DNA of 58,110 nucleotides from Pseudobutyrivibrio sp. YE44 (lineage in GTDB: Bacteria > Bacillota > Clostridia > Lachnospirales > Lachnospiraceae). The stretch spans positions 1 through 58,110 of the forward strand of contig NZ_FMXT01000014.1 in the NCBI RefSeq assembly GCF_900104335.1, written 5' to 3'. This document shows, in pieces, positions 1 to 6,677 of this stretch (the first letter of the stretch is position 1; the number at the start of each line of letters is the position of its first letter). Below the pieces are notes generated by a model, which was not told the origin of the DNA, ran no database searches, and saw only the letters and a program-made list of their open reading frames with translations. The translations under genes were made by a program, and so were the position numbers.

Positions 1-937
1 GCTCTTCTGCTGGTGCTTCTTCTGCCACCGGCATGTCTAAGTCAATTCCTAAGTCTTCTACTGGTGCTTCCTCGGCTGCTACCTCTTCCATTGCTGGTTC
101 TTCTACTAGTGTTTCTTCTGCCACCGGCATATCTAAGTCAATTCCCAGATCTTCCATAGGAGATTCCTCAACAGGTGCCTCCAATACTGGTTCTTCTGGA
201 ATTGGCTCTGCAGTAATTTCTGATTCTACAGGTATTTCCTGTTGAACTACTGGCTCTGGTATAGGTGCCGCAGCCGGAATTGGTGCAACTGGTGGTGCCA
301 CCATCTGAATTGGCTGTGCCATCAATGGTACACTATTTTGAATTTTACCTTCAATATTTGATATTTGCGTTGTTAACGCTGCTATTTTTTGCTGGATATC
401 AAAATTCGATTCCTTCAGCATTGCCTGCTGTTTTTCAATTATTTGGCTATTACTTGTTTCAAGCTTTTCTTTAATTGAAAACAGTTGATTGATTAACTCA
501 TCATTTGAGTTCATCAAAGCATCCGTATTTTCTTTACTTCTTGATATAGTTACCTTTGCAACTGCTTTCTGTGCATTAATGATATCTTCAGCTGGTAAAG
601 AGCTGTTTTCTTCGATGTTTCTTAGACGCTGGTCCATTTCATCAAAGCTTTTCTTTATGACGAGATACGAAGCCTTTTGTGCATTATAAATCTCTTCGTA
701 TTTTTGTGCTTCCATATCTTTATTCTTAAGAGATATGTCCAACACTCCACTTATTAGGAAAAATAGCGCAACTATCATCAGCAGTATGCCGGCTGCCATA
801 AACATGAAGTTACTCTTAAAATTAATCATTATGTAGAGCTCCATGATTATTAAAACCGCAACTGCAATGCTAGATAGAATAATTTGGATCTTATCCTTTG
901 CTATCTCTCGTTGGATTTTCTTGGTATTCTCGTCCAT
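1..937 (-). CDS. Membrane protein with Glu/Pro-rich repeated C-terminal tail (partial, 3' end outside window)
   Basis: I do not recognise a named family. The reading frame opens at ATG 937 on the minus strand (MDENTKKIQRE...) and runs off the left edge without a stop, giving about 312 codons. A short basic N-terminus is followed by two hydrophobic segments (roughly residues 20-37 and 45-65), which predict a membrane hairpin. Then comes a charged, probably coiled-coil region (about residues 70-190), and then a Pro/Ala stretch leading into a highly acidic tail rich in E, P, V and A that contains an in-frame 32-residue repeat. The start lies 12 bases after the stop of the CheC-like gene, so the two are probably one transcript, which hints at but does not prove a link to motility or chemotaxis. 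Short plus-strand open frames here are shadows of the repetitive codons. Confident as a gene, not as to function. Confidence 0.8.
   Translation of the reverse strand, partial: MDENTKKIQREIAKDKIQIILSSIAVAVLIIMELYIMINFKSNFMFMAAGILLMIVALFFLISGVLDISLKNKDMEAQKYEEIYNAQKASYLVIKKSFDEMDQRLRNIEENSSLPAEDIINAQKAVAKVTISRSKENTDALMNSNDELINQLFSIKEKLETSNSQIIEKQQAMLKESNFDIQQKIAALTTQISNIEGKIQNSVPLMAQPIQMVAPPVAPIPAAAPIPEPVVQQEIPVESEITAEPIPEEPVLEAPVEESPMEDLGIDLDMPVAEETLVEEPAMEEVAAEEAPVEDLGIDLDMPVAEEAPAEE
13..168 (-). repeat. In-frame 96-bp tandem repeat encoding DLGIDLDMPVAEE units
   Basis: Two near-identical blocks of about 60 bases start at 13 and 109, a period of 96 bases or exactly 32 codons. Both encode DLGIDLDMPVAEE on the minus strand, separated by Glu/Pro/Ala/Val-rich linkers. 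The array continues toward the window edge, so the copy number is unknown. Confidence 0.75.
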
Positions 938-949
938 TGTGCCCCCTGA

Positions 950-1558
950 TTATTGATTATTCTTATCAAACAGATGTACCATGTCTAATGCAAAAGAAAT
1001 AGGATATAGCTGAACCATAACAGAATCAACTACTGTTCCAATTTTTAAATCGAATGTTATCTTAACAAAATCCACTTCTGGCGATTCAAATAACCTTTCA
1101 AATATTTTTACGCTCTCAACATCTATGTTGTCTGTTTTTGGTGGAGAAATATCAACTATTCTATTTAACAATTGAGACATTGACGATGCTGCACTACCCA
1201 TCATCTGATTCATTGCTTCAGAAACAGCACTAAGCTGCAATTCTCCAATCTCTCCTGATGTATTAGTTCCGTCGCCTCCCATCATAAGATCTGCTATTAT
1301 CTTTACATCATTTTCTTTTAATATTAAAACGTTACTTCCAGATAGACCCTTTACGTAATTGATATGAACCAATACACACACATTATGGTAATCATCTAGT
1401 GCTTCGCTTTTACGAATTAACTCAATATGTGGTGTAGTAATGTCTACCTTAAGATTATTTAGTAATGCACTAAGTGATGTTGCTGACGACCCCATACTAA
1501 TATTAGCAATTTCACCTAGTGTATCTTGTTGCTCTTTAGTTAAAGTAACTTCTGCCAT
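950..1558 (-). CDS. CheC/FliY-type chemotaxis phosphatase with two CheC motifs and no FliN domain
   Basis: This 202-residue protein has two copies of the CheC/CheX/FliY phosphatase signature (D/S-x3-E-x2-N, then Pro about 22 residues later): D12/E16/N19 with P43, and S110/E114/N117 with P139-P140. In the family, Glu and Asn position the water that dephosphorylates CheY-P. Both sites look intact. Full FliY proteins continue into a C-terminal FliN/SpoA motor-switch domain. This protein stops after the CheC half, so it resembles stand-alone CheC or the N-terminal half of FliY. A GGAGG-type ribosome site precedes the ATG. It lies upstream of the repeated-tail membrane protein and is apparently co-transcribed with it. 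No other flagellar genes are in the window, so whether it acts at the motor or on a soluble CheY is open. Confidence 0.8.
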   Translation of the reverse strand: MAEVTLTKEQQDTLGEIANISMGSSATSLSALLNNLKVDITTPHIELIRKSEALDDYHNVCVLVHINYVKGLSGSNVLILKENDVKIIADLMMGGDGTNTSGEIGELQLSAVSEAMNQMMGSAASSMSQLLNRIVDISPPKTDNIDVESVKIFERLFESPEVDFVKITFDLKIGTVVDSVMVQLYPISFALDMVHLFDKNNQ

Positions 1559-1843
1559 ACATTACCGTCCTCCTCTTAAATATTTTCCCCCTCTATAAAA
1601 ATTACTTATTTGCATTCTTAATTTGATTATACAATATTTGTAATTTTTAGACTACTTGTGGATTAAAACTATTTTTTGCAAAAATAGTCCTTCTATATCC
1701 ACTATTAGCATTATTGTAACTTAATATTGCGAATTTTGTGTGGAAAAACTGTTATTATTCGCGTATATAAAAAGAGAAAGAGACACTTTTGCAATTAGAT
1801 TATCTCTTTCTCTTTTACACCAATATTTTATTTTCTTATTGTA
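1559..1843. other. A+T-rich intergenic region upstream of the CheC-like gene
   Basis: No gene is visible. On the minus strand a TATAAT (plus coordinates 1626-1631) could be the -10 of the CheC-like gene's promoter, but I see no convincing -35. An inverted repeat ACTATTTTT...AAAAATAGT (1668-1688) lies just upstream and could be an operator or only an A/T-rich palindrome. A longer hairpin at 1770-1816 is listed separately. No flagellar sigma-factor promoter was recognised. Confidence 0.4.
1770..1816. terminator. Possible bidirectional terminator hairpin
   Basis: A perfect 14-base inverted repeat (AAAAGAGAAAGAGA at 1770-1783 with its complement at 1803-1816) encloses a 19-base loop. The stem is A/T-rich and its ends provide T runs in either direction. 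The large loop makes it weaker than the neighbouring tRNA terminator. Confidence 0.45.
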
Positions 1844-1869
1844 AATTAAAATGGAGCCCTTTGGCTCCA
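1844..1869 (-). terminator. Intrinsic terminator of tRNA-Arg
   Basis: Read on the minus strand directly after the tRNA 3' end, a 7-bp stem TGGAGCC/GGCTCCA with a 4-base loop is followed by TTTTAATTT. This is a standard Rho-independent terminator. Confidence 0.8.
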
Positions 1870-1881
1870 CAATTTTACAGA

Positions 1882-1953
1882 TGTTCCCTGGGGGAATCGA
1901 ACCCTCAACTAGTGCTTAGGAGGCGCTTGTTATATCCATTTAACTAAGGGAAC
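1882..1953 (-). tRNA. tRNA-Arg (anticodon CCT), 72 nt, no encoded CCA
   Basis: The minus strand folds as a cloverleaf: acceptor GTTCCCT/AGGGAAC, D stem GTTA/TAAC, anticodon loop CTCCTAA (anticodon CCT, reads AGG), T loop TTCGATT and discriminator A. Two stem positions are mismatched as written: C-A in the anticodon stem (29-41) and A-C in the T stem (50-64). The gene begins 34 bases after the DUF3881 stop. The gap carries an A/T-rich inverted repeat but no recognisable promoter, so the tRNA may be processed from the par operon transcript. Confidence 0.88.
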
Positions 1954-1987
1954 TCGTAATCGTAACTATTAGATTTTAATCTACTAA

Positions 1988-2872
1988 TTACGAAAAATCA
2001 ACAGTTCCCTGCAACCAAATTATTCCCTTAAATCGACGTCCTACAGCTGGTTCACCATAAAGATTCTTCTTGTTAATACATACCTCAAAAACAACATCAT
2101 TGCTTTCAACAATCATCAAAACTAGCTCTTCCATAGTAAGATGATTTACTACTTCTTTAACATCCAGAATATTACCAAGAACTTCGTATTTATCATTTTC
2201 AATTCCATATGGCATAAAGAAGGTTGTTACGACACTAAGAATGTCTTCTCTTGTCACTCTTCTTGAAATTCGTTGATATAAATCAATCTCATCCATTGTA
2301 AGATTTTCAAGGGCTTCTTCATTTCCCTCACGTGCTTGTTCAACAAGATTGATTCTCTTCTGGTTGTTCATTTTTTCCTTTATACGACTTTTTTCATTGT
2401 CGTATACTGGTAAAAGAATCTTTCCGTCTACAGATAATGCTGCTAGTCTGATATCTGAGTTGTAACTCTTTTTATCCTTAAGATTCTTTCTTAAGAATGC
2501 TCCCATGTTTTGTAGCTGAAAAATAAGATTAACACCTAATCTAATTTCATCGCACATTGCATAGTAGTTATCTTTATCAGTTTGCTTTATTACTTCTACA
2601 TCGTTCTTTATAGAAATTGACTCACCAAAATAAGATGGATAATAATAATCCAAAATAAATTCATCTTTTTCATTAAAAACGCCGCGTAATACTAGCCCTA
2701 CATTATCGGCAACCATATATCTTAATTCTACGAATTGATTACCTTCATAATCAATTGCAGACTCCTGGTAATCAGGACGCAAGGTTATTTCAGTAATCAA
2801 TTCTTCTATGGCTGTTTTATTAAGTTTTGTAAATCCAATCGCTGGTAAATACTGATGCACTTTACATTCCAC
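1988..2872 (-). CDS. DUF3881 family protein
   Basis: This 294-residue soluble protein has no signal peptide or membrane segment. It begins MECKVHQYLPAIGFTKL, resembling clostridial proteins annotated DUF3881 as I remember them, whose function is unknown. The N-terminal half looks like a beta-rich domain. An acidic helical segment around residues 170-210 (NEEALENLTMDEIDLYQR) links to a second beta-rich domain that ends FKGIIWLQGTVDFS. Its start overlaps the end of the DUF4446 gene by 11 bases, implying translational coupling. The order parA-parB-DUF4446-DUF3881 suggests a role near the origin or segregation machinery, but that is inference from position alone. Confidence 0.7.
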   Translation of the reverse strand: MECKVHQYLPAIGFTKLNKTAIEELITEITLRPDYQESAIDYEGNQFVELRYMVADNVGLVLRGVFNEKDEFILDYYYPSYFGESISIKNDVEVIKQTDKDNYYAMCDEIRLGVNLIFQLQNMGAFLRKNLKDKKSYNSDIRLAALSVDGKILLPVYDNEKSRIKEKMNNQKRINLVEQAREGNEEALENLTMDEIDLYQRISRRVTREDILSVVTTFFMPYGIENDKYEVLGNILDVKEVVNHLTMEELVLMIVESNDVVFEVCINKKNLYGEPAVGRRFKGIIWLQGTVDFS

Positions 2873-3356
2873 CTATTGCTTGATCTAATGCCTGTTGTTC
2901 TTCTTCTGCAAGTTGAATTATAGAATTTCCATCTATAATCTCCTTAACATAAGTATAACAGCCTTCGCGAGAATGCATAGCATTAATTATGTATCCAGTA
3001 TTTTTTTCATTTAACATACAAAGTGAGAAGCTAAGCTTTCCACCCATCTCATTAAATGCATCATACTTCACTAATCCAAATTTTTGGAAGCAGCTTTGCA
3101 TATTCTTAAAGATTGAATCGATATTTCTTTCATTGCTAGCATTTGCTTCGATTAATTCATCAACCTGCTCTAATCGATATATTAATGTATCTTCTAATGA
3201 TCTAGCATCACTGCCAAGCATAAAGATTTTATATCTTTTCTTAAGCTTAGACATTTGTGCTATAAAAACAATCAAAAGAATTATCATTATAAGGACAAGG
3301 GCTGCAAGTCCAATAATAATATAGTCTGAACTAAATCCTAAATATTGCTCTATCAT
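2862..3356 (-). CDS. DUF4446 family membrane-anchored protein
   Basis: This 164-residue protein has one hydrophobic segment (about residues 12-35) and then a basic stop-transfer stretch (KLKKRYK). A cytoplasmic region follows, with a helical or coiled part (residues 50-95) and a compact C-terminal domain containing FGLVKYDAFNEMGGKLSFSL. The layout and this last motif match DUF4446, a family repeatedly found next to parB/spo0J in clostridia. It is 24 bases downstream of parB and overlaps DUF3881. A membrane anchor encoded beside parAB could tether origin complexes, but nothing in the sequence proves it. Confidence 0.78.
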   Translation of the reverse strand: MIEQYLGFSSDYIIIGLAALVLIMIILLIVFIAQMSKLKKRYKIFMLGSDARSLEDTLIYRLEQVDELIEANASNERNIDSIFKNMQSCFQKFGLVKYDAFNEMGGKLSFSLCMLNEKNTGYIINAMHSREGCYTYVKEIIDGNSIIQLAEEEQQALDQAIGGM

Positions 3357-3380
3357 TTTTGCTCCTATCGAACATATGTT

Positions 3381-4271
3381 TTATTTTATACTTTCAAGTA
3401 AATCAACAATTCTGTTTAACTCATCCTGGCTATAGTATTCAATTTCAAGCTTACCTGTTTTGTTATCCTTAGCATTGATAAACACTTTTGTACCAAGTAC
3501 ACTTTTAAGTTTTTCCTGAGTGTCTTGATAAATTGCTACAAGCTGAGGATCTAAGCCAGCTGCCTTTGCCTTCTTATCACCCTGCTTATCATTTAAGAGC
3601 TTCTTAACTTCTCTTTCAACGTCACGAACAGACATCTTTTCATCAAAAGCTCTCTCAGCAAACTCATACTGCTTTTCTGAATCTGTTATTGCAAGCATAG
3701 CACGAGCATGTCCAGTGGAAAGCTTATCATCAATAATCATATCCTGAACACGTCTATCAAGTTTTAGTAATCTAAGAGCATTTGTAATTGTAGTTCTGCT
3801 CTTTGATACTCTCTCTGCTACTTCATCCTGCTTAAGCTTAAACTCATCTATAAGTCTGGCAAATGCCATTGCTTCTTCAATTGGATTAAGCTGTTCTCTT
3901 TGAATGTTATCAATAAGAGAAATCTCAACGAACTCCTGCTCGCTAAGCTTTTTGATAATAACTGGTACTTTCTTAAAACCAGCAAGTCGTGCTGCTCTCC
4001 AACGACGTTCACCACCAATTATTTCATAATAAGATCCTCTATCCTGAACAATCAATGGGTTAACGATTCCATGAATTTTAATATTCTCGGATAATTCCTG
4101 AAGCTTGTCCTCATCAAAGTTTTTTCTTGGTTGAAGTTTATTTGGTTCAATCTTATTAATATCAACTTCAACTGGTGAACCATGCTCCTCTGGATTAGCA
4201 AGTACAACACCCTCTTCTTTCTTAACAATAAGAGAATCTAATCCCTTACCAAGTCCTCCCTTTTTTGCCAT
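3381..4271 (-). CDS. parB: Chromosome-partitioning protein ParB (Spo0J)
   Basis: ParB binds parS, loads as a CTP-dependent clamp that spreads along DNA, and recruits SMC at the origin. The 296-residue protein shows the N-terminal ParA-interacting motif (GGLGKGLDSLI near residue 5), the ParB/sulfiredoxin fold with the CTP-binding GERRWRAARLAGF motif (about residues 87-100), and the NIQREQLNPIEEA segment. A helix-turn-helix (KSRTTITNALRLLKL), the GHARAML linker and a C-terminal dimerisation region follow. The length is normal. It follows parA with a single-base gap, forming a classic operon, and three parS sites lie within 1.7 kb. Confidence 0.97.
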   Translation of the reverse strand: MAKKGGLGKGLDSLIVKKEEGVVLANPEEHGSPVEVDINKIEPNKLQPRKNFDEDKLQELSENIKIHGIVNPLIVQDRGSYYEIIGGERRWRAARLAGFKKVPVIIKKLSEQEFVEISLIDNIQREQLNPIEEAMAFARLIDEFKLKQDEVAERVSKSRTTITNALRLLKLDRRVQDMIIDDKLSTGHARAMLAITDSEKQYEFAERAFDEKMSVRDVEREVKKLLNDKQGDKKAKAAGLDPQLVAIYQDTQEKLKSVLGTKVFINAKDNKTGKLEIEYYSQDELNRIVDLLESIK

Positions 4272-4272
4272 C

Positions 4273-5043
4273 TTATATATCCTTTCGTCCGATTATTTCT
4301 TTTGCAAGATTACGATAGCTTTCTGCACCAGCAGACTTTTCATCATATAAGTTAATAGGAAGTCCATGAGATGGAGCTTCTGCTAATCTTACATTTCTAG
4401 GAATAATTGTCTGATATACTGTTGCATTAAGATTATTCTTTACAGTATCAACTACATCAGAAGAAAGATTTGTTCTCTTATCATACATAGTAAATACTAC
4501 ACCATCAATTTTAAGCTTTGAATTAAGTCTTTGCTGAACTAGGTCGATTGTATGAATCAACTGGCTGATTCCTTCCAATGCATAATACTCACACTGAATA
4601 GGAACAAGAACTGAATCTGCAGTTGTCATTGCATTGATTGTAAGCATATTAAGTGAAGGAGGACAATCGATAATGACATAATCAAAATCATCCTTTATAT
4701 AATCAACTGCATTTCTAAGAATATATTCTTTTTCATTAATACCAAGAAGCTCAATCTCAGCACCAGCTAAATCTACATTTGATGGAATAACTGTAAGGTT
4801 TGGAATATTTTCAACCTTATACATACATTCCTTAATGCTGCACTGATCAAGAACTAATTCATAAACAGTATTCTCACATTCATCTTTATCTAAACCAAGA
4901 CCACTTGTTGCATTTCCCTGAGGATCAGTATCAATAACAAGTACCTTTTTTCCTGCTTCTGCTAAACATGCAGACAAGTTAATACTAGTAGTAGTCTTAC
5001 CAACTCCACCCTTCTGGTTGGCAATTGCAATTACTCTTTTCAT
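4273..5043 (-). CDS. parA: Chromosome-partitioning ATPase ParA (Soj)
   Basis: This 256-residue ParA/MinD-type ATPase has the deviant Walker A KGGVGKTT (residues 11-18), Walker A' VLVIDTDPQGN (about 34-44) and a Walker B-like DYVIIDCPPS (about 121-130). The signature lysine of the deviant P-loop is present. In this family, ATP-dependent dimers bind DNA nonspecifically and ParB stimulates hydrolysis; in Bacillus, Soj also regulates DnaA. There is no N-terminal DNA-binding extension, as is normal for chromosomal ParA. It is the first gene of the parA-parB-DUF4446-DUF3881 run. The 301-base region upstream holds two perfect parS sites, so ParB binding may influence its promoter. Confidence 0.97.
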   Translation of the reverse strand: MKRVIAIANQKGGVGKTTTSINLSACLAEAGKKVLVIDTDPQGNATSGLGLDKDECENTVYELVLDQCSIKECMYKVENIPNLTVIPSNVDLAGAEIELLGINEKEYILRNAVDYIKDDFDYVIIDCPPSLNMLTINAMTTADSVLVPIQCEYYALEGISQLIHTIDLVQQRLNSKLKIDGVVFTMYDKRTNLSSDVVDTVKNNLNATVYQTIIPRNVRLAEAPSHGLPINLYDEKSAGAESYRNLAKEIIGRKDI

Positions 5044-5198
5044 TTATTGTCTCCCTCTTTTCTTATTTATATATTACCTACTCAACTCTTAGAATTATAT
5101 CATTCTAAAAATCTCAATTCTACCAAGAATATCTGTACGATTAGTTCTATATCTATGTTTTATTACTATATATAGTTATTATATTTATTATTAAATAA

Positions 5199-5214
5199 TG
5201 TTTCACGTGAAACA
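5199..5214. promoter_or_regulatory. parS site 1 (perfect)
   Basis: The palindrome TGTTTCACGTGAAACA matches the Bacillus-type parS consensus at every position. It lies in the 5044-5344 intergenic region upstream of parA, which otherwise holds only A/T-rich DNA with no further gene. Confidence 0.95.
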
Positions 5215-5301
5215 TATTATATTATAAATAGCAATATATAGGAGTTGAATCAAAAATCTTTATACTATATTTTGTGTTTAAGTAGGTTAGTAACCTATAA
5301 A

Positions 5302-5317
5302 TGTTTCACGTGAAACA
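5302..5317. promoter_or_regulatory. parS site 2 (perfect)
   Basis: A second exact copy of the 16-base parS palindrome lies 103 bases from the first. It sits just past the 3' end of the coiled-coil gene and upstream of parA. Confidence 0.95.
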
Positions 5318-5344
5318 TTCCTATATTTAGATTATGCACTATTT

Positions 5345-5827
5345 TTAGATACTAGATATTAAATTATTTAATTCAATTTGTGCTCTATATGGGTCTAACA
5401 AAATTAAATCATTTATAGATTTAAGACTATCAATTAATTGATTTTTATCTAATTTCAATGGATTATCATTGATAATCTCACTATCATTTTTTTTAATAAC
5501 TGGCTTATTATGAATTACAGTATTACTTATTAATGCATTAAGCTCTGTTAATCTACTCTCAAAAAACTTCATTTTTTGTAATTTAATATCCATCTGAGAA
5601 GTTAGTTCATTAAGAGTAACTCTTACTTCTTCTGCTTTTTTATTATTTTTAGCATTAATATCACGTGGAGTAAACTCTTTAAAATATGATTCATTTGAAT
5701 CTTCTAATAAAGAAAGAAACTTACTCTCTTCCTTAATCTTGGTTTCTAATAAATCAATATCTTCTTTTAATTGAATCTTTTCAGAAATAAGTTCTTCCTG
5801 ATATTTTTTTAGGAAGTCATTAACCAT
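5345..5827 (-). CDS. Small coiled-coil protein between parS sites (unknown function)
   Basis: This 160-residue, highly charged protein is rich in K, E, L, I and N. A long predicted coiled coil (about residues 5-105) is followed by a shorter helical tail ending in DPYRAQIELNNLISS. It has no signal peptide or membrane segment, and I do not recognise a family. I place the start at ATG 5825-5827 (MVNDFLKK) because GGGGGA lies 9 bases upstream. The longer reading from 5896 begins MFHMKH, which is simply the parS palindrome read as codons. The gene sits between rsmG and parA, flanked by parS sites on both sides, so its DNA will lie inside ParB-covered chromatin. Any role in segregation is inference. 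Confidence 0.72.
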   Translation of the reverse strand: MVNDFLKKYQEELISEKIQLKEDIDLLETKIKEESKFLSLLEDSNESYFKEFTPRDINAKNNKKAEEVRVTLNELTSQMDIKLQKMKFFESRLTELNALISNTVIHNKPVIKKNDSEIINDNPLKLDKNQLIDSLKSINDLILLDPYRAQIELNNLISSI

Positions 5828-5879
5828 ATAATATATTCCCCCATATATAGTGTTAATAAATGAATCTAATAACAAAATA

Positions 5880-5895
5880 TGTTTCATGTGAAACA
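5880..5895. promoter_or_regulatory. parS site 3 (one mismatch)
   Basis: TGTTTCATGTGAAACA differs from the perfect parS by one central base (C to T). It lies in the short gap between rsmG and the coiled-coil gene, about 0.6 kb from the two perfect sites. Confidence 0.85.
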
Positions 5896-5902
5896 TATTT
5901 TA

Positions 5903-6622
5903 TTATCTAAGTGGTTCCTTACTTGGAGTTCCAGCTTTACGAGGATATGCTTTAGGTGTATTTTTTTCTTTATTAATTATAAGAAAAGATCTACTAATAT
6001 CAGTATCAGGTAAAATAAAATACACTGGCTTTTCCATAGAACCACCAAGCTTCTTTACAGCAGAACCTGATTCTACTATTTCAGCATCTACATCTCCAGA
6101 TTTAAAACTAATAAAATAACCACCTATATTAACTAATGGTAAACAATACTCTGATAAAGTAGCAATATTAGCAACAGCACGAGAAACAACTAAATCAAAC
6201 TGTTCTCTATATAATTTATTACGTCCAGCTTCTTCTGCTCTAGAATGAATAAGTGTAACATTAGTAAGACCTATAGCATCAACAACGTCCTGAAGAAACT
6301 TGATTCTTTTATTAAGAGAATCAATAAGAGTAAACTGTAAATCAGGATAAGCTATAGCCATAGGAATACCAGGAAAACCAGCACCTGTTCCTAAGTCACA
6401 TACAGTCTGTACAGATTCAGGAAGAACAGTACATATAGATAAACTATCTACAAAATGTTTTACTACTACTTCATCAAATTCAGTAATAGCAGTAAGGTTC
6501 ATTACTTTATTTTTATCTATTAACATTTCATAGAAAGTATCAAGCTGTTTAATCTGTTTTTCATTAAGACTAAAATTCCACCCTGATAAAGTGTTAATTA
6601 AATATGAATAATCTCTACTCAT
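5903..6622 (-). CDS. rsmG: 16S rRNA (guanine527-N7)-methyltransferase RsmG (GidB)
   Basis: This 239-residue Rossmann-fold methyltransferase modifies G527 in the 530 loop of 16S rRNA using S-adenosylmethionine. Diagnostic segments are KVMNLTAI near residue 40, HFVDSLS near 56, the SAM-binding CDLGTGAGFPGIP (about 70-82) and the VSRAVA motif (about 147-152). The basic C-terminus (YPRKAGTPSKEPL) is also typical. The length is normal. It follows mnmG in the usual clostridial order mnmE-mnmG-rsmG. Loss of this enzyme gives low-level streptomycin resistance in several bacteria (family knowledge). Confidence 0.97.
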   Translation of the reverse strand: MSRDYSYLINTLSGWNFSLNEKQIKQLDTFYEMLIDKNKVMNLTAITEFDEVVVKHFVDSLSICTVLPESVQTVCDLGTGAGFPGIPMAIAYPDLQFTLIDSLNKRIKFLQDVVDAIGLTNVTLIHSRAEEAGRNKLYREQFDLVVSRAVANIATLSEYCLPLVNIGGYFISFKSGDVDAEIVESGSAVKKLGGSMEKPVYFILPDTDISRSFLIINKEKNTPKAYPRKAGTPSKEPLR

Positions 6623-6677
6623 AAATCTCCTTTATTTTTTTAGATGTTTTTAAGGGTACATTTATATACCCCTAAAA

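Noticed and set aside
1-168. CRISPR-like repeat
   Set aside because: The 96-base period keeps the reading frame, there are no unique spacers between short repeats, and no cas genes are present.
33-689. Plus-strand open frames rich in Ser, Thr and Ile opposite the membrane protein
   Set aside because: They are antisense shadows of the Glu/Pro repeat codons, have no ribosome sites, and overlap a well-supported minus-strand gene.
5828-5896. Upstream start (MFHMKH) for the coiled-coil gene
   Set aside because: These codons are the parS palindrome and the following A/T-rich gap; a GGGGGA ribosome site supports the start at 5827 instead.
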